DNA from: Ceratothoa steindachneri
Lineage: Eukaryota; Arthropoda; Malacostraca; Isopoda; Cymothoidae
DNA: 64,000 bases
Assembly: GCA_963969495.1 (NCBI GenBank)
Contig: OZ018324.1
Location: 160,235,758-160,299,757 of the forward strand
Direction of reading: 5' to 3'
In this document: piece after piece, positions 11,100 to 24,280 of the stretch
Numbering within the stretch: position 1 is the stretch's first letter
How the letters are laid out: each line of letters starts with the position of its first letter
Position numbers and translations under genes: made by a program
The notes under the pieces: generated by a model
What the model was told of the DNA's origin: nothing
The model's input: the letters and a program-made list of their open reading frames with translations, nothing else
The model's database searches: none

Positions 11100-11664
11100 C
11101 AGTTCTTCACCTGCTTTTGAATCGGCGTGCTATCAGGCACGTCCATATTTCTTATGCTTTCTATTCTGACTGCAACCAGTAAGGGCACAGTTGGAGAAAT
11201 TTCAAGGAACTCAGCGGTGAATAATATTGACATCCTCCTCACTCGCCGTTGACATCATCTACGGAGACTGGAAACTATGAGAAGTTGAATTTTCAATGAC
11301 TCACAGGCACTTATCGAGCTCTGTGAGTCGCTATAAATCAGAAATCGGTCTACCAACCTGGCACCGCTCGTAATTCCTCGAACCGATCAGCGTATGGTAA
11401 ACCCCTTCTCTCGTGAAAATAGACGCAACAACAGGAAAAGCCTTACCAGCGTCAAACAGGAAAGAGAAGGGGAGGAAATTAGCATGGAAGTCAACTTGTC
11501 TTCCTTAGTTGGAGCCATCAGTGTACACCGGCACGGCTCCAGTATGACATGGTATGTGATCAAAAATAAATGAACAAAAATTATCAGTGGTGTAGAATCT
11601 TTGAGATCATTTGCTGGGCGAGAAAATTTGAAGGGCACCATCGTACAAATTTATACACAATTAG

Positions 11665-12063
11665 ACCAACATCTCGAAGAAGTTCCCAGGCTCTAATCCG
11701 GAAAGGATCTTTCTCATTGGGTTAGGGTCGGTAAATATTGGCAGCGTTCCAAATGAGAACCGCTTATGGCTGGGGAATACTCTGAATATGGAAACATTTC
11801 CCCATAGATCATTTGTTGTATTGCGCATAATTGAGGATAAAGCCAAAATACAAAAATTTCCATCAAGAAACAAGATCACAATACCAAAAAGCATCTCACT
11901 CTCCATTGATCATATGTATTTCCTTTATTTGTCTTGCAATTTAACGAATGGGAGTTTTCTCCCGTATTTGGCTGACACTCAAGTTGCCTTCCATGAGGAT
12001 GACTTACTCTTAGAGTTTATTAAAGTCATTACTATTAGATCGTTATGCCCAGATGCTCTATAA
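11665..12063 (+). CDS. unrecognised conserved frame in module A, copy 1
   Basis: The frame is open from 11,665, just after an in-frame TAG, to the TAA at 12,061-12,063. It can be followed in copy 2 (31,046-31,441) and, until a frameshift, in copy 3. The shared core reads NIGSVPNENRLWLGNTLNME. Between about 11,695 and 11,780 most differences from copy 2 are synonymous in this frame; further downstream most are non-synonymous. The diverged A' module (about 20,080 and 39,055) shows the same nucleotide block with stops. I cannot assign a function. It may be a fossil frame of the element that founded the repeat, or chance. The opposite strand is also open for about 80 codons here. Confidence 0.25.
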   Translation, partial: TNISKKFPGSNPERIFLIGLGSVNIGSVPNENRLWLGNTLNMETFPHRSFVVLRIIEDKAKIQKFPSRNKITIPKSISLSIDHMYFLYLSCNLTNGSFLPYLADTQVAFHEDDLLLEFIKVITIRSLCPDAL

Positions 12064-14369
12064 TTTATTAAACAATTAGAAATGACACAGGATTTATATA
12101 TTTGGTGCAAGTGTAAATTGTATTAATATTCTGTACAACTTCTACCGGGATTTGCAAAAGTTCTGTTCACTTGTTTTTTCATCTTTCGAGAGGTTTAAAT
12201 CGATGATAAAAAAAAGAACCGTAAAAACAAACTTAACGTTTACTTGTACAACAAGTGTTATTAAAACGACTTTTTCATTGTGTGTAGGTGAGTCGAAATG
12301 GAAGTGAAAAGATGGAGATCTCTGCTTTCCTGCGCGTGGGCCACCACAAGCCCGTACCCTGGCCAAGAAGTTCGTACCCTGGGAGAGAAAAATCACAAAG
12401 AAGGCGCACTACGTCTTCAGTAGGACGGCGATTAATATTAAAATTTAAACAGATATTTGTATGTTAAAAGAATAAATCTTCTCTAACTGCATCAAAACTA
12501 TCATTGTTATCCTCTTTCGTGAGATACGTAACGAGTGTAACATGACTTTTGCAATACCCGGTATTCTATCTATATTGCTTCTCTTGCCAATTCCATATTC
12601 AAGATATTAAGTTTTCCCACCAAGATTGGTTACGGAACAATTAGATTTTTTGTTCTCTTTGCACTTGAAATAAAGATTGTTGTTTCGAAATCGTTGTTAC
12701 CATTAGATCCCTCTGCTAATTGCTTACCAAATTTTACCCATCTTGTTTCTTTTAATTTGCATTCTTCCATTATGGTGTGCGAATCTTGTTAAAGTAAATT
12801 TCAATTTTAGGGATAAACACACCAAAATTTATGTTTCCCTGTTTCAAATGAGACAATGAACACAAATGGAAGTAATTTACATGGTCTCTCTCTTCGTTAC
12901 GATAATTAAATTCGTGCTTACTACCCTACGATGCATTCCAATCCCTCAGAAACAAAGATAAATATACTTTATAGAATTGAACTACTGAGGCATCATCTCA
13001 TCCCCAGAGAGCAAGCTAGAAGTTCAATTTATGATATTTATTTTATGCTAATTCATTTGGAATTTCTTCTATTTCTACATCTGCCCATACTTATCAGCTT
13101 TTTGTTAAAATTATGATATTCGTAGTGTGTGTAAATATACCACGCCTCACGAGAATTTATTTATTTAGTTTAAATCTTTTCTTTGGATTTATTTGTTTAT
13201 ATTTTTGTATCAACAAAATCTGAATGCAAAGAGCAATTTTTCCTTAAAGAGTCGTTAAATTCTTTGGAGTTTCTGGGGAGGAAGGTAATAGAGGATGAGA
13301 GGGAAGACAACCTGGCAAAATCCAACGAGCGAACTCACTCAGGTTGGTGGTTAGTAGATAGATGAAGTAAATGAAGGGAAATAGATTAAATAGAAGAAAA
13401 AATCCAATTTGTAAAATGAGTGATTGCTATGGCGATCTTTAAATGGAGGTAATGAGGAGTAATGAAGACTGGAAAGAAGACTAGTTTGGTCTGGGGTCCA
13501 GGAGCGGGGGATAAGGATATGAAAATAGGAATACAATACGATGTAAAGAAGTGCAAATGCCGTTAAAGGAAATTATTAATTTCAAACATTGAATGTTGTG
13601 TTAGTGGTGCGTTGGTATACAAAGTCATATATAGTTTTCGACTAGTTGGCGTCAGTAAGAAATTTGAGATTTTACAAAGACTATCGTTGATATATTAACT
13701 ACGATTATTTTATTAATAAAGTGTAATGTAATTTCCTTTACAAGCAAAGAAAAGGAATTTCCGATGTACGATTGCTATAATATTTGTAAATAGTTACTGT
13801 TGAAATACATGCATGTCTAGACAGAGATCGAGAAAATTGAACGGTAACTAAATAACTCTATCAATAATAAATATTAATTATGTTTTAAAATAATTGTTTT
13901 TATAAATAATTGGCAATTCTACAGAGTAAAGAACACCGTTTTGACCTAAAAATTTGTTCAAACTCTAGGTTTTCTACATCATCTCTTGGATTTTAATTGG
14001 CGCAGAAAACACTCTTTGCCGAGATATTTGTCATCAATTTTGCGTTAAATGTTAATTAGCCTTACTACCGCACCCTTTACAAACCTGTTATTTTTGGATT
14101 AGTTCGTGTTTTGGCAGAAATCAATTATATAATTGAAGCTGGATTAATATTGGCGCGAAAACACAAGCGCAGTTCTATCATAATCGTCACAAAGATGAGC
14201 CATTTTGAACTGAAGACCTTGAGTCTATGCCATCGACAAGTTTCGCTTCATTAGGCTGCTTTTTTTTAGTCTCCTATTTTGCTCACCTAGCCTAAAGCAA
14301 CCTAAAACTATAGCTAACCACCAAAAGTAACCTAAGCGAACCATCTACCATGAAAAAAACAAATTAATT

Positions 14370-14437
14370 GAGATCAAAGCGGTTGCTCGCTGCCTCAGTG
14401 TGTTCGGTTCGAATCCTACCCCAGCTCGTATTTTTTC
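14370..14437 (+). repeat. tRNA-like / SINE-like segment with a B-box
   Basis: GGTTCGAATCC at 14,406-14,416 is a perfect pol III B-box. It sits in a segment kept in copies 2 (B-box 33,595-33,605) and 3 (50,930-50,940, one change). Upstream GCGGTTGCTCGCTGCCTCAG could hold an A-box, but the match is weak and no clean cloverleaf forms. A tRNA-derived SINE fragment is the likely reading; a functional tRNA gene is not. Confidence 0.35.
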
Positions 14438-14499
14438 GAACAAGGAAATAATTATTTCTTAGGAAAAATGATTATCTTTTCTTTTTCTTGCCGTGTGTT

Positions 14500-14605
<106 letters not shown>

Positions 14606-15279
14606 TATTTAAAATATTTCCAAAAAGCACCTTCGATTGCGATGGAGGCCTTACTTTGTAGAATAACATATAATCAAATAATTTATACAAACCCATGTTT
14701 AAATAAATACAAAATAATATTCATTCCCATGTACACCATAAAGTAGAAGTATGATTCTTTGTTATCGCTATACAAGTCAAACAAACAAAAAAAAAATTGT
14801 TTTGAGAATTTCTTTCCTTTTCTTTTTTTATCACTTAAACTATTTTTTTATATAAAAATAAAAGTAAAATTAATTAAAAAAAAAAACAAATAACCATGTG
14901 CAACTTTATACATACTTTGAAATAAATAGTATTTTCGTAGAATATCGAATAGTTACAGCACAACCAAACTTATGAGCTGCTGTGAAGCTCCGAAATTGGC
15001 GGTATGAAGACTGAGATAGAAAAGAAAGTGCGCGCGCGAAGCGGAACCGTCCCAAATAAATCTCTCCTTGATAGTGATGAAGTGGAATGGATGATTTAGC
15101 ATCATCTTTATTCTCAAGTCAAGATTGTCTGGGCACTAGGTAACAAGCACTCCCTCCCCTTTGCAAATCCCATACATATTACACACATATCGCACTTTAC
15201 GGAGATTCATTTGCAAGACAACCTTGGGGAAGAGTTCTGTGCTAGAAGACATCGTAAGAGAAGACGGACTTTCATTCCG

Positions 15280-16735
15280 TAAGTTTACATAGACGATATT
15301 GCGGCAGCCGTTCATCCTGAAACAACCGGTAACGAAGAGGAAAATATCATCGTAATGGTTAGCGGAAACGATATAAGAGTGCAGAAGCCGTCTGAAATCT
15401 TTAATAAGTACAAATTGCTATTACAAAATATAATAGATAAATAAGCGTATGTCAGTAGTCTGTGTTATGATAGTGCCTAAAATACGATGGACGGACTACG
15501 AAACAGATCAAGAAGTAGAAGTAAACCAAAATTTACACAAAATATGTTCATCTATAAATATAATATTTATTAACGTTTGAAACAGTTTTATAAATCAAAG
15601 AGATCTCTATGGAAGGGATGGTGTTCATCTCAGTGGTATAGGGATTGTACGACTGGGTATGCTTTTAGATAAATGTGTTTATAAACCCTCCCTCAAATTT
15701 TCACAATGCCGCAGTTCGAGAAAAAAAAACTCATGATAGTAACAGCTCCCCACATAGTAGTGTAACTAATAATAACAGTAAAAAAGTAGATAATGTAAAC
15801 ATAATGGAAAATGGCGAAGACAAAAGAAATGCAGCAAAAAAAAATCGTATAATAAATATTATTGCAATGCTCGGAGCATTCGAAATATGTTTAATAAACT
15901 AAACTTAATTAGTAGTAAATATTATTGCGACATTCTAGCCATTACTGAAACGTGGTCACATGTAGCAAAACCGGGACTCTCTATTGTCATTTTAAATTCC
16001 GGGATACACACTAATAAACAAAGATAGACCTGTAATAGAAGGAAAATAAATACGAGGTTCTAAATTGACAACACAGCGAGTCAATATGGATAAAAATTAG
16101 CAATAAAGCATTTCTTTAGTTATGCAGCTAGTATACCAAACACGGAGTAGTTCAAATGAAGAGGACTTTATACTAATTAATGATATTAATTTAACCACTA
16201 ATTAGAAAAGGTATGTATTGTAGGGGATTTCAATCTCCCGGAAATTGATTGGTATACGATGAGTTCAGATACGGAAAACAATATCTTACAAGCATTTTTA
16301 GCTAATTATCTGCATCAATATGGCGACCACCCTACAATAGAAAACAAGACGCTTGATTTAGTTCTATGTAACAAGGAAAATTTAATCAATAAGCTTGAAG
16401 TTAGGAAACCACTTGGAAATTCCGATCACAACTCATTGGTATTTAATATAAAATATGACTTCATTAATCGAAGGAGAGCGCAAAATGTACCTGTATATAA
16501 ATTAGCAAACTTCAAAGCGTTTAAAGATGAATTAAAAGAATGGGATTGGCAAAGAGAATTCAATAACAGAACACCTGCTTCGGCTTACAGCCTCGTCACT
16601 AATCGCAATAAGTGTCTTCAGACTAGATATATTCCTCATAAAAGCGGTTTAAAATATACAAAGGACAAACCTTGGATTAAGCAATATCTTAAGACTCTGA
16701 TAGGATGGAAACGGTCACTTTATTAACGACTAAAA
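15280..16735 (+). pseudogene. LINE-C copy 1: ORF1 SGNH domain and ORF2 endonuclease remnants
   Basis: ORF1 pieces: VMVSGNDIR (SGND block at 15,361-15,372) and, after a frameshift, GRDGVH (His at 15,626-15,628), an SGNH layout like that at 1-1,163 but from a clearly different family. ORF2 pieces: an N-terminal endonuclease strand DILAITETW near 15,935, the GDFNLPEIDW box near 16,225, and 16,259-16,726 with LDLVL and SDH boxes ending in the pre-RT linker (WIKQYLKTL). Gaps, stops and frameshifts are frequent and no RT follows; the sequence passes straight into the RNase H-bearing stretch. L2/CR1-type LINEs use an apurinic-like endonuclease plus RT, and this is the endonuclease half of one. Confidence 0.7.
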
Positions 16736-17194
16736 GGCAACCAGTAATTAGGGCAAAAATTTATCTTGGCGAGTTTGGAAACCTTGCGATTATTAGCGAC
16801 ATCCATGTTAAGTTGCCCGAGTAGAGGGGGTGAAAAGGCGATATTGCTTTCAAACCAGTTCTTATCCTCAGTATACCCGCGCTACCAGAACCACCAGTAG
16901 TTTGTAAATGGTGCTAGTATCATAAAAAAATAAGCTTTTCCCCCCCCCTCCCTGCAACATTCCCTATGAGCAGTGATGACCACCGTCCCTCACAATCACA
17001 ACCAAGGTGAAGTAATTGAACCCTTACATACCACTACGTAACTCCTACATAACTTGAAAAATTTTCCTTCCTAAACCAAGGGACACTTGCTTGATTCACT
17101 GACAGCCGTAAAAGAACCTTGATTAGCGCATCTCTGCTAAGTAGGTCAAATTACATGTCTCATTTTTACTCTTTTTGACAAGCCTCCTCGTCCA

Positions 17195-17859
17195 ATGAAA
17201 CTCATGCATAACCTGTACCCAGCCTATCTCTTCTCCATCGGCAACGTCCATTGGGAACAAGTTATACAGAACCTGAAGGATTACAGAGGAAGTAACACTT
17301 TCAATGTAAGGGATAAGGAAGAGATCCATAACTTGATTACGCTATTCGAATTCAGACCCAGCTTACTAGAGAGGAGTTCCTGCATCTTCATAACAGACTT
17401 CAACTGTTCCATTCCATCTAACAGTATGGTTATCCGGCGGAAACCTCGTCCCGGGGACTTTTACCCTTTGATCTTTCTTATTACCAATAAATGGTTTAGT
17501 TTCCTTCGTCCCCATGCTAACTCGGGCAGAGTGTACTGTGATGCCTCCACTTCGGGATTAGGCATTTCCCTCAATGGAATCTCCCTGGCCATTCCTTCCT
17601 CTCTAAAGAAATAGATTCCATCATCGAGTCTGAATCTATGGCCTTGCTGATGTTCCCCAAGGCGCACCTATTCTCGGACAACCTTCCCGCACTTTACAAC
17701 ACGATCCGAGGAATGATTCTCTGGAGCCTTCTCAGCAAGTGTTTGGATTCCACGAGATCATTTCTCTCCTGTGCCTACTGTTCTGCCGCCTTGAATGTAG
17801 TCTACGTTAGATTACGCAACAACCACGCTCACTTTGCTTCGAGGATCTACCATAGGTAG
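17195..17859 (+). pseudogene. retroelement RNase H-like remnant (copy 1)
   Basis: An opening frame (17,195-17,350) is followed, after shifts, by WFSFLRPHA and VYCDAS (17,531-17,548), then ESESMALL, LFSDNLPALY, and a terminal YVRLRNN...SRIYHR. The order D, E, D with a closing N-x-A-x-F-x-SR box matches RNase H domains of LTR or DIRS-type retroelements. The same pieces occur in the copies at 36,591-37,255 and on the minus strand at 63,285-63,476, where the C-terminal frame is cleaner. I cannot place it in a named clade. No YxDD box, tyrosine recombinase or integrase is seen nearby. Confidence 0.5.
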
Positions 17860-18032
17860 AACCTTGCAAGGCTTATTAGATTTGTTGCCCCCGTTATAAG
17901 ACTACCCTTTATGTAGGTTCAGATATGTTTTAACAACGACTTGAACCTCATACCGGGGACTTTTACTCTTTAACCCCCCTTGTTACCTGTAAATGGTTAA
18001 GTTTCCTTCTTCCTAATGCTAACTCTGACATA

Positions 18033-18720
18033 GTGTACTGTGACGCCTCCGTTTCTGACATTCTTGTCATTAATAGACAACACATTCTACTCCGTACCAC
18101 CTTTGACCACTCTACGCTTAATCACACATATTTTCTGCCATCATCATTTATACTTTCGAGCAGGGACAAAATTTTCCTGCAGAACAACAGTTATCGTTGC
18201 ACCCATTCCTCTGCAATGGATTGTCTCTTACTAAAAACATCACGCAAGAACTCGTCTCTCCCAGTGCACATGCGCAGGAACACTTTAATCTGGCTTCGGG
18301 AATCTGCTATAGCCCAAGTGTCGTTCATTTTTGACATTTAGATAAGACTTTTAGGGCGCATATATGGACCTTATTTTTCCTTCGTTTGAGATTCTTGTCA
18401 TCTACCAGACAACACATTCTAATCCGTACCAGCTCAGATGACTCAACGTTTAGTCAAACACCTTTTATTCTATCGTCATCTGTACTTTCGAAAAAGGACA
18501 AAACTTTCCCGCAGAACAACGGTGAACGTTTCCTCTGCAAAGGACTGTCTCTTACTAAAAACATCATGCAAAAACTGGCGTCCCTTGACGTTCACGCGCA
18601 GGAACACTCATCTGGCGTCAGGACTCTACCATACCCCAATTGTGTCTCAATTTTCCTATTCTCTTAAAAGCTACCGTATCGCAACAACTCATTATTATTG
18701 TAACTATAAATATTTCCGTG
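18033..18720 (+). pseudogene. second, duplicated RNase H-like start with unknown continuation
   Basis: VYCDAS reappears at 18,033 about 500 bp after the first. Frames from there include STLNHTYFLPSS, LLLKTS and HFHLASG-type phrases kept in the other copies (37,437-37,710, 56,063-56,296 and minus-strand 62,703-63,109). In this copy and in the one at 55,919 the segment from IRQHIL to SLDVHA is itself partly duplicated (18,060-18,330 and 18,390-18,660). The fold is uncertain. Confidence 0.35.
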
Positions 18721-21700
18721 CGGAAAACATAATTTGAAGAGCTCTCTCGATTTTGTTGATAATCATAAGTAAATTATTTTATGAGTATCATCCATTCATC
18801 CTTATCCTACTGCCGTTAGCAAGTTTTATCTCAATTCACACTATAAGAAGTGACAGCTAATTTCAAGTAGTGTCTATTCCCTAGTTAGGTATAAAGCCAC
18901 AAAATTCATAAAATCAATGCAATTTATTTAACTTGAAAAGAGTAATTTAGTCTCCTCATTAAACTCAAATATCATTTGTTTCGTTATATTTCTGTGAGTA
19001 AGCCATATTTGACTAGTCTCAGTGGATTAAAAAGGGTCTATATTAGATGGTAGTGGGTCATTTGATCGCGGAAACGTCACTCGGAAGGAATCTTTCTCTT
19101 TACTGACAAGTTGGCAAAGATAGTCATCCTTTTTTTAACAGGGCTGGATGATTTCACTATTGTTGTGCTCATGGTGAGAGAAGAAGATACTCTGGATGTA
19201 CTGAGTAAGTTCCTCAAGACTCATCTTACTCTGAGGGCGCACCCAAAGGTCCTCTATGCATAATTTCACTTCCCTTAACGTTGGCGTTTTCCACAAGAAC
19301 TATTTTTTACAAAATTTTACAGATATTGACTCCGTTGCTTCTCAAGTCTTATTTTTAGATAAAACAAAACTAATCTTTCCTTTGGTTATATTGATTTCCA
19401 CTTTTTATTTAGTTTATTGAACTTATTCTTTGTGCTCATCTTAATTGGGGAAATTATGAGTCACTCTTTTTAATGGTATCTGATTATGTAAATCAATTAA
19501 TAGTATCATATGTCCATCTTTTCACCTGAACCTCCCACTAATACAATCCATTTTAACTATATTAATCTAAAACATAGTTTAAAATATAACAAATTGGTAG
19601 TTCATCTGCCTTTGAATCGGAGTGTTATGAGCCAATACAATAACAATGAGTGCACGCATAGGTAGGAAACTTACCAGGAACACAGCAGTAGATAATCTTG
19701 ACATCCTCCAGACTCGCCGCAGTCATCGTCCAACGGAGACTGCAAAGTAGGGGTGTCGAATTTTCAATGCCCCATGGGGAAATATCGTGCTCTGTGAGAC
19801 GCTATGAACCACAAAGTAGTCAGTATAGTGTCACACTCTGTTTCATCATAGACATAGAAAAGAAAGAGTCGCGCTGTGATGTATTATCTTAGGCAACAAA
19901 GGCCGGGCGACAAACGTATGTACTGTGCTCCATGGGAGTAATGTCTTGGGCAGAACAAATCATGCTGCCTGCCAGAGCGTTTGCCTAACCTGTCGATGGA
20001 GATTCTTAATCGTAAACCCGAGAGGTTAGTGCAGGAGTGGCGTTACTCATAGGAAAAGGCACCATAGGGAATGGCTGGGTTCAAAATGGGAACCGTTGTT
20101 GGCTAGGCGAGACGCTCAACTCGGAAAAAGTTATCCATATGACATGCAAATGATTGTGTACAATTGATTAAAAGACCAAGATACAAAATATTCCATAAAA
20201 AACACGGTCTCATTGACCTTCATAATAGGTAAACTTTCCTACGCGTCAAAACCCTCAGAATCTTAGTTTCCATTATTTGGGTTACTCTCATCTCATCGGT
20301 TTTCGTATTATAATGATCACAGATTAAGAAAAAATACAAGAATGAATATAAAGTGATTGAGAGTTACAGAAGGGCTAAAGAAATAATAAAATAAGAAGAA
20401 ATAATGAAAGACAGGACGTGGAAAACTTAAATATAGGAGCCATTTGGTGTATTCCAACCCTTCAGGAGCAAGGTTGTATAGAGAGAAATATAATTAATAC
20501 AACAGAACTCCTTTAAAAGGGTTTCCCTCATCTTGGCTATATCTCCTCTTCATAATTCCTCAAGGTAGAAATATTTCTCTCTATTCCTACATGTCGCACA
20601 TACTTATGAGCTGTTATTGAACCTATAATATTTAAAGTGTGAAAAGACGGAACAGGCAACTAGAATCTTTTTTTTTTCCTTTCTTCTTTCTCGGACATTG
20701 ATGGTAGGAATGAGGATTTATCCCAAATCGTCATACATATTTTAGTTTTATTTAGCTTTGTTTGTTTTATCTACTTAATCTAAAATCCATGAGAGGTTTG
20801 TAGCGTTATGATTAGATAGATGAAGTGAAGTACGTAACACTGCCATATCGATCTTTATCAAGGAGGCAATATTGAGAGAAGAAGAAATAAAAGAAAGGTG
20901 TACAATATAAGAAAAATGCGCTCGTCGGGGCCATGGGGCGGGAGGTTAACAGATATAAAAATAATATATAAAAAAGGGTAATGTAACATAATACATTAAA
21001 ATAATGGGAATTTAAGGAATTTTTTCTTCTGTTGTGCTAGTTTGTTGATGAAATGCAATGTCAGGCGTACATTCGAAAGACTTGATTTGTGAAAAATTGC
21101 AAAGTTAAGAAAAAAAAAGCTGTTTAATCTGCATTCAGATATTTATTAATTAGCTATGTCGTAGTAATTTCACCTTGTTACAACGCTGCCCAAAGAAAGA
21201 GAATTACAAATATCCTAACTGATGATATGATAAATAATTTGGAAATGATTTTCTAGGAATATTTAGAAAACGAATACTTATATTGGTAACTAAATAGAAT
21301 TATCAATAATAGATATTCATTATTTTCTTAGAAAATTTCTTTTGTATATGTAATCATATAGTTTATATAAACCCATCTTTAAAGAAAAAATAACTAAATC
21401 GCATGTATATGATAAAGTAGGAGTTAGATTCTTTGTTATCGCTATACAAGACAAAAAAATATGTTCCTATGAAGTTTTCGGAAGATTTCGTTCCGTCTCT
21501 CTTTTTATCACTTAAACATATTATTTTGTTTTAGGAGATTAAAAGTAATTAAAACAATGCCACAATAGTGGGAGGAATTTATGATTTTTGATAGACTATT
21601 TTGCGAAAAATAACTGATCGTCATGATTAAGCTAAACTTATGAGCTGCTGCCAAGATCCAAAATTGATGGTAGGAATGAGGACTTATTTATCCCCAAATC

Positions 21701-21852
21701 ATCATTTATAGAGAGAGACGAGGTGTTTCTTGACTGTTTAGAATCATATCTAGTAAGAACCCTGGACAGAAAGCCCCAAGTCACCCCTCCCCAAACAATT
21801 TCTCCCTAGAGACACCAATATTACATGTTCTTCTCAATCTCTCCTCCCTCGG

Positions 21853-24275
21853 TACTAGGTGTTGACCTAGAGATAGGTCCTGCCAAATACAGGACCCTGG
21901 TGCTTTATAGACCTCCTGCCCAACTCGTTGAAAAGGACAGAGATCTGTACCAGCTACTAGGAGAACTTTTCGAAGACAGAGTGTGTATCGTCATGGGGGA
22001 TTTCAACACACAAGTTGACTGTGAAACCAGAGAACTATGTGACGAGAACGCACTACTCCTGGAGTTCGCCAACAACGAGTTCATGATTCAATGGGTGAAA
22101 GAGCCAACGAGAGGAGACAATATCCTCGACTTGGTTTTCACCTCTGAGGATGACATCGTTGAGAACCTCTCTGTTGGCGAAAAGCTCGGTCGCAGTGACC
22201 ACCGACTAATTAGATTTGTAGTCAAAGTCCCGAAGGCAGGGCTTGCAACTAATAAATCGAGGAAACTCGATTTGAAAAGAGCAGACTTTGCAGGTCTTTG
22301 TGCTGCACTGACTAATGCGAGTCTTGTATCACATTTCATCCCTCTGAAATGTCCCCGTCGGTCTTCTGTTCAACCAAAGTGGTTTAATCGAGAAATCGGC
22401 CAACTGCTTAGGAAGAAGAGAACTGTGTACCGGCAATCAAAGATCTCAGGCAACTTTGAAGAATTCCGGAGGCTAGCCAGGAGAGTGAAGTCCAGCATAA
22501 AGGCGGCTAAGCGGTCTGAGGAACTCCGAGTGGCGAGACTCTGTAAAGAGAATCCCAAGGAGTTTTTTGGATAAGTGAACAGCCGTAAACCAATCCGTCG
22601 AACGATTGGCCCTTTGAGAAATGAGGAGGGGGCATTAAAGCAATCAGATGAAGAAAATGCTAACCTCCTTAACGACTACTTTTCCTCAGTGTTTACTGAA
22701 GAGTGTGGTCCCATCCCCCAGACAATGGATTCCTACTCGGGGGAAATAAAACAGAAGATCAATGACCTAATGACGAATAAGTCACCTGGCCCGGATGGCT
22801 TTCTACCTAAAGTGTTGAAAGAAGTGCGCGATCAAGTGTCACGACACCTCAGCGTAATTTTCAACGTGTCAATCCGGACAGAATGCGTTCCTAGAGACTG
22901 GCGTGAAGCGGAGGTGATCCTATCTTCAAGAAAAGGGACCGAAGCCAACCGTTAAACTACCGACCTATCAGTCTGACTTCGATAGTCGGTAAACTCATGG
23001 AAAGCATCATGGTGGACAAAATGACGTCGCATTTAGAGTCAAAACTGCTACTGAGGAGTTCCCAGCACGGCTTCTGAAGGCAACGGTCATGCCTGACGAA
23101 CCTTGTGGAATTCTTCCACTTCGTCTTCAGTGAGCACCATCAGGACAAGGAGGTTGATGTGGTGTACCTAGACTTTCAGAAAGCCTTTGATAAGGTACCA
23201 CACTGCCGCCTTCTCCGGAAAGTGCGAGCGCTGGGCATAGACGGAAAAGTAGCCGGCTGGATCGAGAACTGGCTAAGTTACAGACGGCAACGGGTGGTGG
23301 TGAATAGACAGGCTTCTGAGTTGGTGCCCGTTACTAGCGGGTGTGCCTCAAGGTTCTGTCCTGGCGCCACTACTATTCATTATCTACGTCAACGACATGG
23401 ACGGTGACATGGTTGCCAAGATTTCCAAATTTCCCGACGATACCAAGCTTGGTATGAACGTTGCAAAGGATGGAAATACTGCCCGCCTGCAGGAAGATCT
23501 TGGGAAGATTGGGGAGTGGTCGGACACGTGGCAAATGCCATTTAACGTGAACAAATGCAAAGTGATGCATATCGGCCACAGAAACCCCCAATCTCAGAAT
23601 ATCCTTAAGGGCACTGCATTTGAATCGAGTGACACTGAGAAGGACTTGGGTGTAACTATCACTAGCGACCTCAAGTTCTCGAAACAGTGCATTGAGGCAG
23701 AGAAGAAAGCCCAAAGGATGTTAGGCTACATAAAGCGCCAGTTTGGATACCGTAACAAGGAGATAGTACTTTGTCTGTAAAACTCCCTCGTTCGGCCGCA
23801 CCTGGATTATGCCGTACAATTTTGGAGTCCTTCGTTTCGAAAGGAGATCGCAAGGTTGGAATGCGTAAAAGCCAGGGCAACCAAGCTGATCCCTTCTATC
23901 CAACATAAAAGTTATGAAGATAGACTAAGGGAATTAAATCTATTCTCACTGGAAACCCGTAGACTGCGTGGTCAGCTCATCGAGGTTTTCAAAATACTTC
24001 GAGGGTTCGACAATGTTGATTACCGGGATATTTTCACACTGAGTGAGAACAGAACGGGCAATCACGGCTTCAAACTTGAACTAAAGCGTTACAACCGCAA
24101 TCTATGTGGTAATTTTTTCACTTACAGTATCTGCGGTAAGTGGAACGCACTTCAAGTGGAAGTTGTCAACAGTGAATCTGTTGACCAGTTCAAGTCAAGA
24201 CTAGACAAAGTCTTGAAAAGTGTCCGTTTAGGGACGCAAAACAATTGTGCAGCCATGTGCCCGCTCGATTGCTAG
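21853..24275 (+). pseudogene. LINE A ORF2: endonuclease C-terminal half and reverse transcriptase
   Basis: 21,853-22,574 holds the endonuclease with intact GDFNTQVD and SDHRLI boxes. After a TAA at 22,574 the same frame gives KSPGPDGFLPKVLK and PRDWREAEV. A frameshift near 22,920 leads to NYRPISLTS, YLDFQKAFDKVPH (motif A) and WLSYRRQRV. A second shift near 23,340 leads to GVPQGSV, then FPDDTKLG (usually FADD; both Asp kept) and the C-terminal region ending at the stop 24,273-24,275. A TAA at about 23,778 also interrupts it. L2/CR1-type ORF2 nicks DNA with the endonuclease and primes reverse transcription on the nick. This copy is inactive through truncation, stops and frameshifts. Confidence 0.85.
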
Positions 24276-24280
24276 TCCAC

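Larger units (their letters stand above)
16736..21186 (+). repeat. Macro-repeat unit 1, RNase H-bearing stretch and A'-B' module
   Basis: It starts at the ACCAGTNATTAGG junction, holds two RNase H-like remnants (17,195-17,859 and 18,033-18,720), an AT-rich spacer (18,740-19,590), and then the diverged A' and B' parts (19,597-21,050) with TTTGAATCGGAGTGTTATGAG. Homologues: 36,146-40,139 (forward), 55,919-58,719 (forward, 5'-truncated) and 61,396-64,000 (reverse). A B-box-like GGTTCGATTCC lies on the opposite strand in the reverse copy near 63,715. Confidence 0.7.
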
